Shown here one piece after another: positions 58,460 to 64,000 of a stretch of 64,000 nt of DNA. This DNA is from Sanghuangporus weigelae (lineage: Eukaryota; Basidiomycota; Agaricomycetes; Hymenochaetales; Hymenochaetaceae): positions 868,001 to 932,000 of the forward strand of contig CP137328.1 of NCBI GenBank assembly GCA_033182465.1, given 5' to 3'. Under the pieces are notes generated by a model. That model ran no database searches and was not told where the DNA came from. It saw nothing but the letters and a program-made list of their open reading frames with translations. Every line of letters starts with the position of its first letter. The first letter of the stretch is position 1. The position numbers and the translations under genes are program-made.

Positions 58460-61400
58460 AAATACAGAGAGAGGGAAAAGGAAGGGCAGAATTCAAAAGC
58501 ATATGTGAAGGGTTTATTTCTGAACAGAGCTTTTGAGTACTCAAAATGGCCGGAGACGAGCTTTTTTTTACTTGGAGTACCGGTCGACAGGAATCGGTTA
58601 ATTACCATTGAGGCAGACCACACCGGGAGAGAATCACGACGGACGACGATATTGTATACTTGTGCGGATAATTGCCTATGAGCCACGCCCGACTAGAGAG
58701 ACTACACCACAAAGAAGTGCGAACAGTAAGACGAGTTGGATAACACCAGGAGATGTCAGTTGGTTGTGAAAGAATGTTTGAGAGAACTAGGTGGCATGTG
58801 AAGGAGAGCGGCCAAGCTGCACATCCCATTGCCAAGTTTTCCGTGCATTCTACCAACAGACTCTCTCAGATCAAACGCAGTACCTGATCGCAAATCTGAT
58901 GGTCAGGAGTGGACTCGGAAGAACGTGTTTATGGACAGACACGCCCGGACGGTCGACCCACTTGAGAGACAGTAATTTCCTTCTACGACCAGTCTTGGAT
59001 TATAATGGCACTGTAAGGTCTCGAGATCAGTACAAAGCGACCCCGTCGATCAATAAGCAGCCAGGTCGGTGCTGCGTAAAATGATATCCTCGGAACTTGA
59101 ACCTCAGCCCCCGGGCCGCAGGGATGGGTCGGAAAACCTCCGAAACATAACTGGCCACAGGAGACAACGATTGTAAAGCCTTACCCATTCCTATCCCAAC
59201 CACAGAGCATTCGTGTTTAATTGAATTTTGAACTCACATGCATTTCTGTCGATTGATCAGGAATATAAGCAAAACGTTGTTAGTATGAGTCACTGTTGGC
59301 AAAGAGGCCAGCGCAAACAGAATTTGATTGCTTCATAGTGATGGGATGATAAGGTTAGCCGATGAAAGAAGTCGATAAATATGGAAGGACCACGTGTGGA
59401 GACGCGACAAATCACGCCGTGACAAGCGTAGAATGAATTGAACTCGGCACCGCCACAACTTCAACTTGTTTTCAAGCCACGACGGACGAGTCGCAGCTGA
59501 CTCACTATCCCTTATCCCTTCCAAAAAGGATAGCAAGCCACCGCCAGGCGTATTATTTAAGTATGTTCTGTCCCTTAACGTATCTCTTCTTTATCTTTCT
59601 AACATGTCCACCTATCCACAGCCGACTTACTCGAGGCATCTTCTTAACGATTCCGCTACCGTCAATTCCACACCACGTACACGCCTGAGGACTGACGAAC
59701 ACAAGAAGAACCGTGACGAATACGATAAGAAGGCGAACCTCGAGAAGGTCGACGATATTGGCAAGGCTCTTGAAGGCGAACTGATGGACTCAATCCTGGA
59801 GGATGTTCCCAATCTCATCGAGAAGCGTTTCCCTGCAATCTTATTCCAGAAACTGCGTGGCCAGCATGGACCCATATCGCTTGCCAACGACCCCGACTTT
59901 CCAAACCACAAAGATCTGAAAGATTTTGATTCTGGATCAGGCCCCGTTGTCCAAGACGATGGCTCCAATGCTGACGCACCCTCCCAAGGACCCATCTCAT
60001 CAGGTCGAGATGTATTTGATGGCCCATCGATTCATAACACCGACTCTTCTCAACCTCAGCCTTCCAGAAAATCGACTACCATGCCAACTCCCAGTCCGAT
60101 TCTTGACGAAATTTTCACAGACATGACATCTGGGCCAGACAAGCTTTACGACACCGTGCTGAAGAAGTGGCTCAGATGGCCTGAAACGAACAAACAAGGC
60201 AAGGAAGAAGAAGTTTGCAAGTTTCTGAATGAAATTCTTGCAACGGCACGCAGATACCTATATGGATCCGATCGGGGTCCGGAGGGCAGCACAGAGTGGA
60301 TTTTCAGTGCGAGGTACACGAATGCTATGATGAAACTTGATGGAGTAGGTCGGAAGCCAGATGTTGCACTCGTTCCTCGGGAATACTCTGAAAAGAAGAA
60401 CGACAAGGGAACTTGGAGGGCTACGCGTAGTGTTGGGGAATTGAGATCGACAGAGTATCAGGGCAACGCTCAGCTTGCCAAAGGAAGGCTCGCACAGTAC
60501 TCTCGCCTCATGTATGGAAGCCACGAGGGTCGACGGTTCACTCTCCTCTTCAGTCTCATCGACGACAATATTGCCTTGTACAAGTACGACCGCTCAGGTG
60601 TCCTCATTTCCGAGGTATACAATGTCCATCAAGAACCGATGAAATTCATGCGGATCATCGTCGGCCTGGCTCTAGGAGAAGACTACTTCCTTGGATTCGA
60701 TCCATCTTTCTTCAGCAAAGATGGGAAGGACTACGTCAAGCTCAATGAGAAAGCGTACAGGATCGTGGAAGTGATCTACCTCCATTCGGTGATCCGTGGA
60801 CGGGGATCTGTGGTACTCCATGTCATAGATGACGAGACTGGCGAGGAACTCGTCATCAAGGATCAATGGGTAGATTCTGCACGAGAGAAGAAAGAGGACT
60901 ACTGGCTGAGGCTTCTGGAGGCTCGCAACGCGCAGAATGTTGTGCGACTCGTCGATCATCAGTTGGTCCGATTCGAGATCGGCGGCGAGGGCATTGTGGA
61001 CGATGATACTGCGTATGACAGAGAAGACGTACCAGCTGAGGAGAAGGACGGTATCGAGATCCGCGAACATCGCAGAATTGGTGCGACGCCATTTGGTATG
61101 AATCTGAAGCATTTTAGATCCCTGAAGGAACTCGTTTCTGTATTCAGAGATTTTGCGGAAAGTAAGAATTTGAAATATTCTCACGACAAGTTGCTTACTT
61201 TGAATGAATTAGGCATACGATCCATCTACAAGGCCGAGGTTTTTCATCGTGACATTAGCCGACACAATTTGATCATAGTAAGGAAACCCGATGAGCCGAT
61301 TGGAAAAGGCTATGTGATCGACTTTGATTGCGCTGCAAATGTTGACCATCAACGATCTGGAGTAGCCGACCTGACTGTAGGTGCCGCTAGCTGCATCAAA

Positions 61401-63060
61401 GATAGTTTACTGATGTCACATGCAGGGGACGATACCATTCATGGCTATTTCGATACTGATGAACAACGGCAGCCCACACAAATATTATTACGAGCTAGAG
61501 TCGCTGTTTTATGCACTTGTCTGGATATGCGTGACCGAGAACGGACCGAGACAAAATGGACGGCCTCCATACACATTTGATTTCAAGTGGTCTCCGATAG
61601 CTGCTTGGTGTGGTCCAAGGATCAATGAGCTCGATGAGGAAGCGATTGTCCACATGAGCATCGCTGACGCCAAGAAATCGATGCTGACCGACTTCAAAGC
61701 GTTCGACGCTCGAATTATTAAGCGCATACCGCTGTATTTTGAACCGATTTATGAGATGCTGAGGAATTTACGAGACCTGCTTTTCCAACCTACGATGAGA
61801 GGAAATGTGTCGGAGGAGCAGATGCCGATATCTGAACGTAAGGATGTCGACAAAGTCTTTCAGACATTCATCGACATTTTCAACGAAGCTCTCGAACAGC
61901 TGGAATCAAGTACTATTGACCCGGAGAAGCCCGTTTCCACGAACGACCTGCAGCCAGAAAAGGAAAAGGAAACGCAGCAGCCGGCTATCGCAGAACCTGA
62001 TGTGGTAGAGAGAGCCGCAAATCGACGTCGTATGCATAATCGGAGACGACGCGAGGCCCGTATTGCTGCAGCCAAGGCGAAAATGGCGGGGGCAGGTGGG
62101 GAAGGTGCGCATCATGACGGGAAAGAGGATGAGGACACACAAAATGATCCTCAATCACCCAGTCCGAGTCCGACGAAGGGATCAAATTCAATACATCCAC
62201 TCAGTCTGGACCTTTCGAGCCGGATCAGCTCACGTATCGCCGGTTCACATACCGCGGTGTCCTCGCATACTGCGGTATCCCAAACCGCAGTTTCCTGGAA
62301 AACAACAAGTCTTGGAAATAATTCTGCCAGTGCACATTCTCGTGGATCCGTGGGGACGCGAGGCACTGGTGCACGGCGCGGTAGTAGACGAGGTACTGGC
62401 TCGCTGGGCCGTGGCTCTCGTGGCGTCGGCTCACGGGATACAAGCTCGGTTGGTGGTAAGCGTTCCATTCCGGAATGTGACCAGTCTCATTCGTCATCGA
62501 AGCGGCGCCGAGAGTAATGGATTCGAGGCGCATTTATCTCTAATTCCCGTACAACATACTTCTATTGGTGTTGGCCATTTCTTTGCTTTGCCTGATCATC
62601 GTCTGTTATTATTTTTGCATTTGTAGATATTTCTATATAACAATCTCATGTAATAGTCAACTGAATGTTTACGACCACGCAATAAATTCTTCTCTTGTCT
62701 TCTGCAGAAGCGGTCGCAGATTGGGCTCGACAATCCGTGCGATGTCACGTCTTTCTTCTCGTCACGATCAGCCATGCATGATCGCGGGAGCCCAAATGAT
62801 AAGAAAAGTCGGCCGGAATTTGCGATGTCCTCGACGGATACGATCCTGGCCGGTGCTCGACCTCATTGGAGAATAATTCTCAGATCACGTAGCCAGCGGG
62901 AAAGTATTCCGACTGGATGACCCCACCTTACATGAGATGAGGAGGTGCTGGTCAGTTGGATGGATTAACCTCATTTCACTATTTGCGATAAAGACAGACA
63001 AAAGTGATTTCAGAAAAGAAAACAGTCGTGATCAGAGTTACATGTAAGTCGGTGCAGGAT
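58460..63060. repeat. Segmental duplication unit C
   Basis: Contains FunK1 copy 3 with the same upstream kilobase as unit A (A coordinates plus 10599, with small indels at the far left end). Downstream it parallels unit B into an F-box gene. Confidence 0.85.
59604..62517 (+). CDS. FunK1 protein kinase, copy 3 (937 aa)
   Basis: Exons 59604-61161, 61213-61376 and 61426-62517. It is closer to copy 1 than to copy 2 (same EYSEKKNDKGTW and INELDEEAIVHMSIADAKK). It has its own version of the variable patch: IPLYFEPIYEMLRNLRD, then LLFQPTMRGNVSEEQMP. The kinase core has VIKDQW, FHRDISRHNLII and VIDFDCAANVDHQ, so the catalytic residues are complete. Small differences include DDDTAYDRED in the insert before the kinase C-lobe. 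The C-terminal tail is as in copy 1, ending SSSKRRRE. Confidence 0.88.
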
Positions 63061-63229
63061 TCGAATGTTTTACATCCGCCTCGGACCCAACCTACTTCGA
63101 GTCATACATAAATGACTTGACGCCATGATACCCGACACCGGCCTTCTCGCTTGTGTCGCTTGTGTAACCATGCTGCTCCTTGGGAAGATATTCTCGTGCA
63201 TAGGACCGTTCCGAAAGGACCTTTCTCTT

Positions 63230-63830
63230 CTGCAGGGCGCCGGGTCAGTGATTCTCGAAGTTAGAAATACTAGGACGAGTCTACCGTACGACGTTGTTCT
63301 TCGAATCGTGTCGAGCTTAGAGGAGGATCGAGAGAAGGTATGATGGAGCTGGCTGTATACAAAGACCGTGTTTCAGCCAACACTTTACTCTGCATGCCTC
63401 GTGGACAGAATATGGTACGAAGCGTTGCTCGGTCTTCTTTATAAAGAGGTAGTCTTCGCATGCAACAAGGTGCTCCCTGTATTTCGTCAAACATTGGAAA
63501 CGCGAAAGGATCTCCTTCCGCTGGTCCGATCAATCTTCTTCTCTTATATATTCTTCACCGGCGGAGGTTGCAGAGAATTCCGCTTCGATCCACTTCTGGC
63601 TCTTGATCGTGTGTACGAAATGCGTCCAAACATACAGCCTCGCATTGAATCTCTGTGCTCCTATCATTTCATCTTCAGATTTCCTTCACACACTGATCGT
63701 GTTGCAAATAGAGTGCATTCGAATAGAACGACTGGACGTCAATAGGCTTACGCACCTCAAGTTTGAGCCACCCAGAGAAGATCCGAATGGTTCGGTTCGG
63801 TGCTCTGATTTCCTGCCGTCGAAGTAGGGC
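63230..63830 (+). pseudogene. F-box-like gene, copy C, interrupted
   Basis: Matches the copy at 57.5-58.0 kb: TSLPYDVVLRIVSSLEEDRE, then FQPTLYSACLVDRIWYEALL and GLLYKEVVFACN. A TGA at 63341-63343 replaces the CGA codon of copy B (reading EKKRWSWL there). Further on, the frame needs a shift to reach SDFLHTLIVLQIECIRIERL and RLTHLKFEPPREDP. It ends at 63830, where a CCGTATACGG repeat begins, so the LRR part is missing. An unrecognised intron could explain part of this. Confidence 0.5.
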
Positions 63831-63834
63831 TCCG

Positions 63835-63962
63835 ACTGGCGTATGCGTATAACCCGTATAAGGTGCAGCCGTATCCGTATGATCCAATAAGAGCAAAATA
63901 TACGGGCCGTATACAGAGGTCTGAAAATGTGACGTTTACGGCTTATACGCCATATACGGGAA
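63835..63962. repeat. CCGTATACGG-type repeat cluster 3
   Basis: Many degenerate copies (GTATGCGTATAACCCGTATA, CCGTATCCGTATG, ATACGGGCCGTATAC). It abuts the end of F-box copy C close to the window edge. Confidence 0.75.
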
Positions 63963-64000
63963 CTCAGGTCCCATGCCTCCCGATAGCATAGAAATATACT

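Noticed and set aside
1-64000. CRISPR arrays, operons or ribosome binding sites
   Set aside because: None seen; introns and gene families show a eukaryotic (fungal) origin.

Overview
The window looks like a piece of a basidiomycete genome, most likely an Agaricomycete. Genes are broken by many short (about 50-60 nt) GT-AG introns. The gene content includes families typical of, or expanded in, mushrooms: FunK1 protein kinases, DUF3433 membrane proteins, a CHAT-domain relic and F-box/LRR proteins. TATA boxes lie about 85-100 nt upstream of two small secreted-protein genes. No bacterial, rRNA or intact tRNA features were found. All functional calls are by reading motifs; no database was searched.

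Layout. 1-5.6 kb: gene-poor, with two small predicted secreted proteins. 5.6-9.2 kb: a seven-exon CNNM/MAM3-type membrane protein. 9.8-10.5 kb: a decayed CHAT-domain gene. 10.8-12.2 kb: simple repeats. 12.2-15.5 kb: an eleven-exon carnitine O-acetyltransferase (788 aa). 16.1-18.5 kb: an EamA/DMT transporter. 19.1 kb: an F-box start cut short by a pogo-like transposon end. 19.6-20.3 kb: a small coiled-coil protein. 20.7-21.3 kb: three short palindromic modules, one holding a 120-bp foldback element. 21.8-24.6 kb: a DUF3433-family membrane protein. All the larger genes from 5.6 to 24.6 kb are on the minus strand.

25.4-45.6 kb: an ADP-ribosylglycohydrolase gene split by an 18.9-kb nest of mobile DNA. 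The outer edges of the nest are matching 20-bp terminal inverted repeats flanked by TA. Inside are a second inverted pair of 163-bp repeats, a coiled-coil hypothetical gene, a Cys-rich ORF, two 1.05-1.07-kb tandem repeats, a Tc1/mariner-type transposase, a convergent gene ending in a SAM-like domain, and two oppositely oriented solo LTRs (1.9 and 1.8 kb) with their own 4-bp target duplications. One LTR sits inside the transposase gene.

45.8-64 kb: a double-stranded-RNA-binding protein gene, then a recent array of three FunK1 kinase genes (937, 936 and 937 aa). The copies are nearly identical apart from a short hypervariable patch in the C-lobe. Between copies 1 and 2 lies a fragment holding only the last exons of a beta-tubulin gene. 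F-box-like genes follow copies 2 and 3. A short repeat built on the palindrome CCGTATACGG sits at several of the rearrangement junctions. This array is the most interesting part of the window: a kinase/F-box cassette that is duplicating, trapping gene fragments and varying at one spot.
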